Source of the DNA: Bacteroidales bacterium UBA1064
GTDB taxonomy: Bacteria; Bacteroidota; Bacteroidia; Bacteroidales; Tenuifilaceae
NCBI GenBank assembly: GCA_002316235.1
Contig: DCDD01000169.1
Coordinates: 1-21,917, forward strand
Length of the DNA: 21,917 bases
Reading direction: 5' to 3'
Below, one piece after another: positions 5,505 through 13,746 of the stretch (position 1 is its first letter; every line of letters starts with the position of its first letter). The notes below the pieces were generated by a model that was not told the origin of the DNA, searched no databases, and saw only the letters and a list, made by a program, of their open reading frames with translations. Made by a program: the position numbers and the translations under genes.

Positions 5505-6836
5505 ATGCCAGAAAATAAAAAAACATTTGATGCCCTTGTAGTGGGAGGTGGAATCGCAGGTCAGGAGGCAGCGCTAAGTTTAGCAAATATGGATTACAAG
5601 GTTCTTCTAGTGGAAAAAGAGCTTTCCATTGGTGGTAAGATGATTCAGCTTAGCAAGGTGTTTCCAACCCTCGACTGCGCAGCATGTATCACTACACCAA
5701 AAATGTCGGAAACGGCCAGGCATCCAAACATTCAGTTACTGCTGAATACAGACATAATGGAGATTACTAAAAATAATGGATTATTCAATGTCAACCTAAC
5801 CATTCAACCTACATACGTTAACCCTGATCTATGTACCGGATGTCAGCTATGCGAGTGGGCATGTCCAGTAGTAATCGTTGACAAATACAACAACAATATG
5901 GTTGGGCAAAAGGCCATATCCATAGCCTTTAGCTTAGCCAACCCCAAGGTAGCTGCAATTGACATGAACCACTGCATTCACTGTAAAAAGTGCGAAAAGG
6001 TTTGTGAACCTAAAGCTATTGATTACGAAATGCAACCAAAAAATATAAACATTGAGACAAAAACAGTGATTATTGCAACCGGGTTTAACCTTTTTAAAGG
6101 GGAGAATAAACCACAATATGGATTTAAAAAATTTCCCAACGTAATTGACGCCATGCAAATGGATAGGCTTATTGCTCCTACTCGACCCTACAATGCAGTT
6201 CTACGTCCAAGCGATGGTAAGGTTCCCGATAAAATTGCCTACGTACTTTGTACGGGCTCCAGGGATTCAAGCCTTGAGAATGCCATAGGATGCGGGGCTG
6301 AGTGCTCCAACAACCCAATATGCTCACAAATTTGCTGTATGTACTCCATTAAGCAAGCCCAGCTACTAATGGGTGCTCTCCCGTTGGCCGATATCACCAT
6401 ATACTATATGGATATAAGGGCATTTGGTAAGGGCTACGAGGAGTTCTTCCAGCAATCAAAAGGAATGGGGGTCAACTTTATTAAAGGGAAAGTTGCCAAA
6501 ATCAACCAAAAGGATGACAATAGTGGCGATTTAATTCTCCGATACGAGGATGTTACAACCGGAGCCCTCAAGGAGGCTAATCACGATTTGGTAGTGCTTT
6601 CCGTTGGGGTTTTACCAAACAACGGAATAACAAAAGTTTTTACTGATGAAAAATTAGAGCTGGATAATCAGGGCTTTATAAAATCGATTGACGAACTTGT
6701 AAGCCCCTCGTTAACCAGTATCGATGGTGTATTTGTTGCAGGTACCGCTGCGGGTCCAAAGGATATTCCCGATTCAATACTATCTGCAGGTTCAGCGGCA
6801 TCGGAGGCAGCAAGCTATATCAACAGCACACTATAA
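5505..6836 (+). CDS. HdrA/QmoA-like FAD and iron-sulfur oxidoreductase
   Basis: This 443-residue flavoprotein starts with an FAD-binding motif (GGGIAG, 14-19) followed by VEKELSIGGKM, as in HdrA. Cys58 and Cys61 lie in LDCAACITTPKM. Two [4Fe-4S] ferredoxin motifs are inserted in the flavin domain: Cys110/113/116/120 and Cys157/160/163/167. A later set, YVLCTGSRD and Cys263/267/273/277/278, matches the cysteine-rich HdrA segment, and FVAGTAAGPKDIPDSI is the C-terminal FAD contact. At this length, without the long N-terminal HdrA domain, it resembles QmoA, the soluble flavin subunit of the quinone-interacting Qmo complex. The next two genes supply the QmoB- and QmoC-like parts. It would relay electrons in the cytoplasm at the membrane face. 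Confidence 0.85.
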   Translation: MPENKKTFDALVVGGGIAGQEAALSLANMDYKVLLVEKELSIGGKMIQLSKVFPTLDCAACITTPKMSETARHPNIQLLLNTDIMEITKNNGLFNVNLTIQPTYVNPDLCTGCQLCEWACPVVIVDKYNNNMVGQKAISIAFSLANPKVAAIDMNHCIHCKKCEKVCEPKAIDYEMQPKNINIETKTVIIATGFNLFKGENKPQYGFKKFPNVIDAMQMDRLIAPTRPYNAVLRPSDGKVPDKIAYVLCTGSRDSSLENAIGCGAECSNNPICSQICCMYSIKQAQLLMGALPLADITIYYMDIRAFGKGYEEFFQQSKGMGVNFIKGKVAKINQKDDNSGDLILRYEDVTTGALKEANHDLVVLSVGVLPNNGITKVFTDEKLELDNQGFIKSIDELVSPSLTSIDGVFVAGTAAGPKDIPDSILSAGSAASEAASYINSTL

Positions 6837-6838
6837 GC

Positions 6839-6866
6839 TGTCATACTGAGCAAGGCGAAGAATCAA
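6839..6866 (+). repeat. REP-like intergenic repeat fragment
   Basis: The text GTCATACTGAGC followed by AAGGCGAAGAATC resembles the dispersed GTCAT-CTGAGC-CGAAG-ATC intergenic repeat that I recall from many Bacteroidota and other genomes. Only one copy is in this window, between the two HdrA-like genes. Confidence 0.4.
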
Positions 6867-6913
6867 TAAATACTTCACCTCGCTCATTACTACTAACAAA
6901 CTATACATTGAGC

Positions 6914-8887
6914 ATGATGAAACAACGAATAGGAGTATATATATGCCATTGCGGGGGAAACATCTCTGACTATGTTGATGTGGAACAGCTTGGAAAGTTG
7001 ATGGCAAAAGAGGATGGAGTAATAATATCAAAGGATGTGGTTTTTGCCTGCTCAGATTCTACTCAAAAAGATATTGAGAAAGATATTAAAGAAATGAATC
7101 TCGATGCCATTGTGGTTGCATCGTGCTCGCCAAAACTTCATACGCATACATTCCGCGGGGTTGCAGAGCGTGCTGGAATTAATCCTTACAACTACGTTCA
7201 GGTAAACGTGCGCGAGCAATGCTCGTGGGCTCATTCCGATAAACCAATGGATGCAACCATAAAAGCCTACGGCCTAATTCGTGCAGGCATAAATAGAGTA
7301 TCGCACTCCGAGGCTTTGGAAATCATCGAAATTATGGCACAAAAGGCTGTTGCTGTAGTTGGAGCAGGAGTGTCGGGTTTACGGGCTGCAATTGACCTAG
7401 CTAGAATGGGCAACCAGGTTTACTTAATTGAGAAGGAAGCTGAGGTTGGCGGAAAAGTATTAACCTCTGGCAAGCTATTTATGACTGGAGAAAATGGTAA
7501 AGAGGTTATCGACCGGCTATACCAACGCATAAAGGAAATGAACAATATCAACATATTCACAAATGCTAACCTTGAAAATATTTCGGGAAGCTTTGGTAAT
7601 TTTATGATTGATGTGAATGTTGCTGGCGAATTGCTCAAGCTCAACGTTGGCTCAGTTCTAGTAACAACCGGTTTCGATTTTTATCAACCCAAAGAGGGTG
7701 AATATGGATATCAGCTATCCGACAAGGTTATAACACTTCCTCAATTTAACAAACTTATCAATTCCAATTCTGGGAAGCTTACTTACAATGGCAAAACCAT
7801 TAAAACTATAGCCTACATTTACTGCGTTGGAAACCGCCAGAGCAAAGGTGAAAATAAGTACTGCTCACGTCAATGCTGCACTGCTGCAATCTATTCATCA
7901 CTGAATGTTCATGAAAAATTTGAAGGGATAAAGGCATTTCACCTATATCGGGATATAAGAACCTACGGTAAACAGGAGCTACTCTACCAGGAATCATCGA
8001 GAAAAGGAGATGTTTACATAAAATTTGAGGAAAAGGAACCCCCTGTTATTGAAGTTAATGAGGATAAACTCTCAATAAAGGTTAAGGATTACCTTACTTC
8101 AAAGAAAGAGTTAATGCTAGATGCCGATTTAGTTGTTTTGGTAACCGGAATGGTGTCGCGAAGCGATAGTAGCGATATCTCCGGAAAGCTAAAAATACCC
8201 ATTGGTAACGACAAATTCTTTAACGAAATCCACCCAAAACTAAAACCGGTAGAAACAGTAATTAAGGGTATATACATTGGTGGGGCATGCCAGGGGCCAA
8301 AGAATATATCGGAATCGGTTCAATCGGCACTGTCGGGTGCAGCAAAAATCAACGCAGCTATTTGCAAAGGAAGTATAGAGCTGGAGCCGATTGTTGCCAG
8401 AATTAACTCAGAAACTTGCATTTGGTGCAATAAATGCAGTGAGGTTTGCGAATTTGATGCCATTAAACCAATTGAAAGTAATGGCAAAATGATAGCAGAG
8501 GTAAATATCTCATCCTGTACAGGATGCGGGATATGTGCGCCGGTATGCCCTACCAACGCTATTGAAGTTGCACATTTCACCGATAACGAAATTGAATCTA
8601 TGATTGATGGCTTTGCCTCACCAGTAAACATTTTACCAAGAGAGCATGCTAATTCGAAAACAAGTTCCTCCAAGGCACAAAGCCTTGCAGGATACCCTAA
8701 AATATGGAGAACAATAGCCAATGTTCTCACCGAGAAACCTCTTACCATACCGCAAATAGCGGAACAAATTAACATCAGCGTACAAGATGTAACCTGGAAT
8801 ATTATGACAATGAACCGGTATGGATTTATCGAACCAGCCGGACTTGATGACGATGAAGCCTACTACATGTATAAACTCAAAAAGTAA
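6914..8887 (+). CDS. HdrA/QmoB-like flavoprotein with C-terminal winged helix
   Basis: From the ATG at 6914 (a TTG two codons earlier is a less likely start) this is a 657-residue HdrA-type protein. The N-terminal domain starts RIGVYICHCGGNISDYVDV and has Cys11, 13, 46, 71 and 103. The FAD domain has GAGVSG (150-155) and VEG-like EKEAEVGGKV, followed by the CVGNRQSKGENKYCSRQCC cysteine segment. Two C-terminal [4Fe-4S] motifs are at Cys502/505/508/512 and Cys535/538/541/545. After these, residues about 593-657 form a predicted winged helix (LTIPQIAEQINISVQDVTWNI ... GFIEP), an unusual tail. QmoB normally ends in an MvhD domain; here that domain is encoded separately upstream. It probably forms a complex with the flanking QmoA- and QmoC-like proteins. 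Confidence 0.85.
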   Translation: MMKQRIGVYICHCGGNISDYVDVEQLGKLMAKEDGVIISKDVVFACSDSTQKDIEKDIKEMNLDAIVVASCSPKLHTHTFRGVAERAGINPYNYVQVNVREQCSWAHSDKPMDATIKAYGLIRAGINRVSHSEALEIIEIMAQKAVAVVGAGVSGLRAAIDLARMGNQVYLIEKEAEVGGKVLTSGKLFMTGENGKEVIDRLYQRIKEMNNINIFTNANLENISGSFGNFMIDVNVAGELLKLNVGSVLVTTGFDFYQPKEGEYGYQLSDKVITLPQFNKLINSNSGKLTYNGKTIKTIAYIYCVGNRQSKGENKYCSRQCCTAAIYSSLNVHEKFEGIKAFHLYRDIRTYGKQELLYQESSRKGDVYIKFEEKEPPVIEVNEDKLSIKVKDYLTSKKELMLDADLVVLVTGMVSRSDSSDISGKLKIPIGNDKFFNEIHPKLKPVETVIKGIYIGGACQGPKNISESVQSALSGAAKINAAICKGSIELEPIVARINSETCIWCNKCSEVCEFDAIKPIESNGKMIAEVNISSCTGCGICAPVCPTNAIEVAHFTDNEIESMIDGFASPVNILPREHANSKTSSSKAQSLAGYPKIWRTIANVLTEKPLTIPQIAEQINISVQDVTWNIMTMNRYGFIEPAGLDDDEAYYMYKLKK

Positions 8888-8892
8888 TTATC

Positions 8893-9969
8893 ATGCCGCA
8901 CATAAATCCTGATTTTGCTGACGAAATAAAAAAATACGGAGCCGATGATTTTAATCTTTGTTTTAATTGCGGCAACTGCACCGCTGTATGCTCTCTCTCC
9001 ACAAATGACGAATCGTTTCCTCGCGAAATGATTCGTTACAGCACGCTTGGGCTGGAGGATGAAATAAAATCATCACTTAAACCTTGGTTGTGCTACTACT
9101 GTGGTGAGTGTAGCACCGATTGTCCCCGACAGGCCAACCCGGGGGAATTGATGATGTCGCTCCGAAGATGGCTTACTGCCCAGTACGATTGGACAGGCCT
9201 TTCAGGCTTGCTCTACAAGCACATTGGCGCTTACATTGGAGGTATGTTAGTTTTACTTGCCGGAGTCATAGGTTTCACCAATTTCTCGGGTTTTGATAGG
9301 GAGCAAGTAATACATTACGGCCACCTCTTCGAGATGCTCTCCATTGCAGGAGTTTTTGCTGCTATACTTCTACCCAACATAATCCACATGTGGTACCTTA
9401 CAATAGTTAAACCCAAGGTAAAACCTTCCCTTAAAGTTTATGCCCAGTCAACTGGCGACCTATTCGTGCACATGTTTACCCAAAAACGCTTTCTAGGGTG
9501 TGAGGATACCAGAGAAAACCGAACAAGATGGATTTTGCACTTTATCCTGGTTCTGAGCTACCTCTCCCTTCTCTTCACCACCGTGTTTCTAAACTGGTTC
9601 TCTACAACCAGCAAATTCGTCATCTGGCTGGGGTACTTTGAGAGTGCTGCAATTTTTATTATTACCACCGTTTTTATGAGTATGCGATTTCGAAAGGTTG
9701 ACACAATGCACAAGCATTCACAACCATCGGATTGGTTCTTTGTAATCTGGCTCTTCCTAATGGGAATTACTTCATTCGCAGTACGGCTGCTTATTGACCT
9801 GAACAACCTGGACAGCCAGTTTTGGATGTACACCCTTCACCTTACCGTCCTTGCACAATGGGCGTTGATTATAGTCCCCTTTGGCAAGTGGACACATTTT
9901 CTATACCGTTCATTTGCCATGTATTTTCAAAAAATACTGGAGCTTAACAGGACTGTTAAAAGGCCATAA
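8893..9969 (+). CDS. HdrC-cytochrome b fusion (QmoC-like membrane subunit)
   Basis: This 358-residue protein joins an HdrC-like domain with two [4Fe-4S] motifs (Cys23/26/29/33 in LCFNCGNCTAVC and Cys67/70/73/77 in LCYYCGECSTDC) to a membrane domain with about six segments (112-132, 143-165, 213-235, 244-264, 280-300, 314-334). Histidines in or near these segments (144, 216, 316, 335) could bind heme b as in HdrE and NarI-type cytochromes. This domain order defines QmoC, which links the soluble Qmo subunits to menaquinone. It starts 5 bases after the QmoB-like stop. No hdrB gene (CCG domains) is near, so heterodisulfide-type chemistry is not expected, which again matches Qmo rather than Hdr. 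Confidence 0.88.
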   Translation: MPHINPDFADEIKKYGADDFNLCFNCGNCTAVCSLSTNDESFPREMIRYSTLGLEDEIKSSLKPWLCYYCGECSTDCPRQANPGELMMSLRRWLTAQYDWTGLSGLLYKHIGAYIGGMLVLLAGVIGFTNFSGFDREQVIHYGHLFEMLSIAGVFAAILLPNIIHMWYLTIVKPKVKPSLKVYAQSTGDLFVHMFTQKRFLGCEDTRENRTRWILHFILVLSYLSLLFTTVFLNWFSTTSKFVIWLGYFESAAIFIITTVFMSMRFRKVDTMHKHSQPSDWFFVIWLFLMGITSFAVRLLIDLNNLDSQFWMYTLHLTVLAQWALIIVPFGKWTHFLYRSFAMYFQKILELNRTVKRP

Positions 9970-10057
9970 AAGCAAACCTCATCAAAACAACAAAAAGCCC
10001 GCTGGTAATATTATTCTAAAAAATGCTATATTGGCATAAATTTAAACCACTTCACCC

Positions 10058-10360
10058 ATGGAAAGAAAACAAAGAAAATATCAGGAAAAGGCACACCAGA
10101 CACTCGATGAGATTTTCGAGAGTATAGACTCCCTTGACGAGAAAATAAGGCAGGCAAGCGACAAAGCCAGCAGCACCATGAAGGAAAATATAGAGGAGCT
10201 AAAGGCAGAAAGAGAAAAACTTAAGGAAAAGCTTAAGGAATTGAACGAGGCCAGTGGCGAGTCATGGAAGGAGATAAGAAATGGATTTGAGGAAGCGGCT
10301 ACCTCGCTTCGCGAATCATTTATACGTGCCAAAAACAAATTTCAGGATTCAGAACAATAG
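10058..10360 (+). CDS. Small coiled-coil protein, possible stress-response type
   Basis: A 100-residue, highly charged, entirely helical protein. Residues about 10-70 (for example EELKAEREKLKEKLKELNEA) have heptad spacing expected of a coiled coil or an amphipathic apolipoprotein-like helix. There is no signal peptide, cysteine or metal motif. It resembles the small sll1863-type stress-response proteins of cyanobacteria and other bacteria, but this comparison is by appearance only. It stands between the QmoC-like gene and the CapA-like gene with gaps of 88 and about 75 bases, so it may be transcribed separately. Confidence 0.65.
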   Translation: MERKQRKYQEKAHQTLDEIFESIDSLDEKIRQASDKASSTMKENIEELKAEREKLKEKLKELNEASGESWKEIRNGFEEAATSLRESFIRAKNKFQDSEQ

Positions 10361-10435
10361 TTTCATCTTATCGAAGGGGCATGTAAAGCAGAACGAAAAA
10401 ATTTCCTTGCAGGGCTATTCAGCAATTCTAATGTG

Positions 10436-11632
10436 ATGATGGAGTTAAGAAAATGGCTGCTGGTATTTAGTACTGTGTTTAGTGCTATAGTTTTTGCTAA
10501 ATCGCAGGAAGCTGACAGTAGCTCCCTAACCCTTCTTTTTGTGGGTGATGTAATGGGGCATTCGCCCCAAATTTCATCAGCCCTTAATCCTTTAACCGGA
10601 GAATATGAGTATGATAGCGTTTTTACCAGAATGAAGGGCGTATTCTCAATGGCCGACTTCACCATTGCCAACCTTGAAGTTACCCTGGGCGGAGAGCCTT
10701 ATACAGGGTATCCGCAATTCAGCTCACCCGATGCTCTTGTAGATGGTCTAATAAATGCTGGGGTAAACGTACTGGTTACTGCTAATAACCATTCCGCAGA
10801 CAGGGGCGCTAAGGGAATACAACGAACAGTTGAAACCCTCGACCGCAAAGGGATAATTCACACCGGAACCTTTTCCGATTCATCCGACAGGTTGAAGAAT
10901 AACCCTTTAATTCTCGAGAAAAATGGGATGCGTATTGCCCTGCTGAACTACACCTATGGAACCAACGGACTGCCCGTTCCGGCACCCTGTATTGTCAATA
11001 AGATAGACACTTTGGTAATAATAAGGGATATTGCTATGACAAGGTTGATGAATGCCGATGAGATAGTAGTGTTCATCCACTGGGGAAACGAATATGAGCG
11101 GTATCCATCGGCTGCGCAAGTAGCAATGGCTAATTTTCTAAACCGCCAGGGGGTAAGAATAGTAATTGGCTCTCATCCCCATGTAGTTCAACCCATGGAA
11201 GCCACCTTAGATACCGATAGCACAACCGGCAGAATAGTTGTTTACTCCCTAGGAAACTTTGTGTCGAACCAACGAAGACGCTACTGTGATGGGGGAGCGC
11301 TTGCAGCCGTAAAGCTGGTTAAGAAATCTACAGGTAAATCAGAAATTACTGCTGCAGGTTTTCTTCCCGTATGGGTTCATACGCCCTCAACCGCCTCCCA
11401 CAAAACGTTTCAGGTTCTTCCAGTTTCGATCTACGAAACAGCTCCAAAAGGCTACTTTTCTGCCGATGAGCTGGCACAGCTCACCCAATTTGCCACCGAT
11501 ACTCGTGCTCTGATGCACGAAAAAAATCTGAACTTCCCCGAGCTTATCTTTTACAACGGCAGCTGGATTATACCAGACAATAGAGACAAATTACCCAGCA
11601 CTAGGTTGACCACCGGGCAATCTCATTTTTAG
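10436..11632 (+). CDS. CapA-like exported metallophosphatase-fold protein
   Basis: From the ATG at 10436 (GTG at 10433 and ATG at 10439 are alternatives) this is 398 residues with a signal peptide of about 20 residues (KWLLVFSTVFSAIVFAKS). The CapA/PgsA signature motifs appear in order: LLFVGDVMGH (33-42), ANLEVTLGG (79-86), TANNHSADRG (115-124), IHWGNEYE (214-221) and GSHPHVVQP (245-253). Members act in export or anchoring of poly-gamma-glutamate and in other envelope functions; many Bacteroidota carry CapA proteins with no capB/capC genes nearby, as here. The substrate is therefore uncertain. It is followed 224 bases later by an LtaS/MdoB-like gene with its own promoter. Confidence 0.85.
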   Translation: MMELRKWLLVFSTVFSAIVFAKSQEADSSSLTLLFVGDVMGHSPQISSALNPLTGEYEYDSVFTRMKGVFSMADFTIANLEVTLGGEPYTGYPQFSSPDALVDGLINAGVNVLVTANNHSADRGAKGIQRTVETLDRKGIIHTGTFSDSSDRLKNNPLILEKNGMRIALLNYTYGTNGLPVPAPCIVNKIDTLVIIRDIAMTRLMNADEIVVFIHWGNEYERYPSAAQVAMANFLNRQGVRIVIGSHPHVVQPMEATLDTDSTTGRIVVYSLGNFVSNQRRRYCDGGALAAVKLVKKSTGKSEITAAGFLPVWVHTPSTASHKTFQVLPVSIYETAPKGYFSADELAQLTQFATDTRALMHEKNLNFPELIFYNGSWIIPDNRDKLPSTRLTTGQSHF

Positions 11633-11804
11633 CATAAATCAAAGCGAATAAGATTTTCCTGACGAAGCATTCCCTTCGCTGGTAATATTATATGCTACCA
11701 ACCTGCATGTATTTATAAAAAAAACCTGCCACACGAGCTACCGGAAATGAATGCTTAAAAATTTAAAATTTTATACCTGCGTTTATACCTACCCCTTTTA
11801 TAGC

Positions 11805-11812
11805 TATGTTTG
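11805..11812 (+). promoter_or_regulatory. -7 element TATGTTTG of the LtaS/MdoB-like gene
   Basis: Full match to TAnnTTTG, 44 bases upstream of the start codon. A 6-base stem hairpin (AACTTA-ACGC-TAAGTT, 11840-11855) ends one base before the ATG and could affect translation start. Confidence 0.5.
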
Positions 11813-11856
11813 CAGGATTTTTAATTAATTATTAACATCAACTTAACGCTAAGTTA

Positions 11857-13689
11857 ATGAAACAACGTTTCTCATTCCTGATAAGGTTTTTCCTTTTCTG
11901 GCTGATTTACTTCATAGTCTTTAGAGCAGTATTTTTGGTTTACCAGCTTCCGTTAACGCGGGGTATAAGCATGGGTGATGCACTAATGATTTTCACGCGT
12001 GGAATATGGATGGACACTTCGCTGGCAGGATACATACTGCTGCTGGCCTCGCTGTTCATGGCATTACTATATTTTGTTCATGGACGTTTTATTCGAACGG
12101 TTTACACAACCTATACCATTATTTTGCTGGTTCTATTTTCGGTTATAACCATTTCGGACCTGGAGCTTTACCGTAACTGGGGTTTCAGAATTGATGCCAC
12201 TCCCCTACTCTACCTCAAAACTCCTAAAGATGCCATGGCCTCTTTAAAGGGTTGGGTAATTTTAGTGCTTGCCATTGCAGCGGCAATTGCGGTTATCTCA
12301 TCTATGTTTTTTTACCGGAAATGGGTTGCCAAACCCCTCAACCACATTGAAAAGGGGAAATGGTGGTATTTCCCGATTTTCACATTCATAGCCGCCTGCA
12401 TGATTATTCCTATTCGCGGGGGATTCGGAATTGCACCAATGAATCCTGGCAAGGTTTACTTTAGCCAGAACGTTTACTGCAACCATGCAGCATTAAACCC
12501 AGTATGGAACATGATGTACTCTGTTTCCAAATCGGGAAAAATGAGCAAGCAATACCCGACGGAGATTAAGCCAAGCGAAGCAAAACAACTTTTCACCAGC
12601 ATGATGGAATCCGACTCCACCAACTACGTTCTCTCCTCTAACAGGCCTAATATTGTGGTTATCCTGCTCGAAAGCTTTAGTGCTAAATTAATTGAGCCCC
12701 TCGGAGGAAAAAGTGGCGTAACTCCATGTTTTAACAGGCTTTCAGAACAAGGTATATTGTTTACAGATGCCTTTGCAAGCGGTGATAGGAGCGACAAAGG
12801 AATTATTGCGGTTCTTTCAGGCTTTCCGGCGCAACCCACACAATCAATTATTAAGTATCCAACCAAGTCGCGTAAGCTACCCACTATAAGCGGTGTGCTG
12901 GCCGAAAACGGATACAACAACACTTTCTACTATGGAGGCGACCCCGATTTTGCCAATATCCGTTCGTTCCTATACCATGCAAAGTTTAACAGAATTGTAA
13001 CCCAAGACGAATTCCCTAAAAAATACCGCAACTCCAAGTGGGGTGTTCACGATGAGTATGTTTTCAACTACCTGCTTACCGATCTCGATAGCGCCAGGGC
13101 TCCTTTCTTTAAATTCTTTTTTACGCTAAGCAGCCATGAGCCCTTTGAAATTCCGGCCAAACCAAAATTTAAAGGTAGTGATGAGGTTAACCAGTACCTA
13201 AGCTCGGCATACTATACCGATAGCTGCCTGGGAAATTTTTTCAATATTGCCCAGAAAAAGAATTGGTACAAAAACACCATTTTCATACTCATAGCAGATC
13301 ATGGCCATAGGCACCTAGGAAATCATCCCAACTATGCCGTTGAAAAATTCCATATTCCCATGCTGTGGATAGGAGGCGCGCTTAGCGTTAATCCAACACG
13401 AATTGATGAAACTGTTTCGCAGGTTGACCTTGCCTCAACGCTCCTCAACCAGCTCAACCTCAGCGATTCAGCTTTTACTTTTTCCAAGAATATCCTTAGC
13501 AGCCACTTTACTCCTTTTGCATACTATGCCTTTAATGACGGCTTTGGTTTTAAGAATAATACCGATACGGTCATCTATGACCATGCAGGTAAGAAGTACA
13601 TCAAGATGAGCCGAGCAAACCCCAAACAGGCTGCTCAGGAAGCATGGGCATTTTTTTCCACTTACCAAGACACCTTTTTAGGATACTAG
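11857..13689 (+). CDS. LtaS/MdoB-like membrane phosphoglycerol transferase
   Basis: This 610-residue protein has about five N-terminal membrane segments (about 7-30, 56-75, 84-101, 132-152, 171-187) and an extracytoplasmic sulfatase-like domain. Active-site motifs: Glu272 in VILLESFSA (first metal ligand), Ser312 in SGDRSDKGI (predicted nucleophile, in the place of the LtaS threonine), Asp481-His482 and His485 in IADHGHRHLG, and His427 in SSHEP. Family members transfer phosphoglycerol or phosphoethanolamine groups to membrane polymers or glycans. In Gram-negative bacteria these proteins modify envelope lipids or glucans rather than make lipoteichoic acid. It is flanked by a promoter upstream and a strong terminator downstream, so it is probably a single-gene unit. 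Confidence 0.88.
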   Translation: MKQRFSFLIRFFLFWLIYFIVFRAVFLVYQLPLTRGISMGDALMIFTRGIWMDTSLAGYILLLASLFMALLYFVHGRFIRTVYTTYTIILLVLFSVITISDLELYRNWGFRIDATPLLYLKTPKDAMASLKGWVILVLAIAAAIAVISSMFFYRKWVAKPLNHIEKGKWWYFPIFTFIAACMIIPIRGGFGIAPMNPGKVYFSQNVYCNHAALNPVWNMMYSVSKSGKMSKQYPTEIKPSEAKQLFTSMMESDSTNYVLSSNRPNIVVILLESFSAKLIEPLGGKSGVTPCFNRLSEQGILFTDAFASGDRSDKGIIAVLSGFPAQPTQSIIKYPTKSRKLPTISGVLAENGYNNTFYYGGDPDFANIRSFLYHAKFNRIVTQDEFPKKYRNSKWGVHDEYVFNYLLTDLDSARAPFFKFFFTLSSHEPFEIPAKPKFKGSDEVNQYLSSAYYTDSCLGNFFNIAQKKNWYKNTIFILIADHGHRHLGNHPNYAVEKFHIPMLWIGGALSVNPTRIDETVSQVDLASTLLNQLNLSDSAFTFSKNILSSHFTPFAYYAFNDGFGFKNNTDTVIYDHAGKKYIKMSRANPKQAAQEAWAFFSTYQDTFLGY

Positions 13690-13717
13690 TGTGCTTGTCG
13701 CCTTATCAAATTAAAAC

Positions 13718-13746
13718 GGGGAGGTTCCTTGCCTCCCCATTTTTTT
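13718..13746 (+). terminator. Strong rho-independent terminator
   Basis: A perfect 7-base stem GGGGAGG / CCTCCCC with a 7-base loop, followed by ATTTTTTT. It ends the LtaS/MdoB-like gene. On the minus strand the same stem is followed by GTTTTAATTT, so it can also act for the convergent DUF4097-like gene, whose stop codon overlaps the T run. Confidence 0.88.

Noticed and set aside
8320..8775. 151-codon minus-strand frame inside the QmoB-like gene
   Set aside because: Antisense to the conserved ferredoxin region; no independent domain or promoter.
4952..9969. Classical heterodisulfide reductase (HdrABC) or sHdr sulfur-oxidation operon
   Set aside because: No hdrB (CCG-domain) gene and no lipoate-binding protein gene is present. 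The HdrC-cytochrome b fusion with two HdrA-like proteins is closer to QmoABC.
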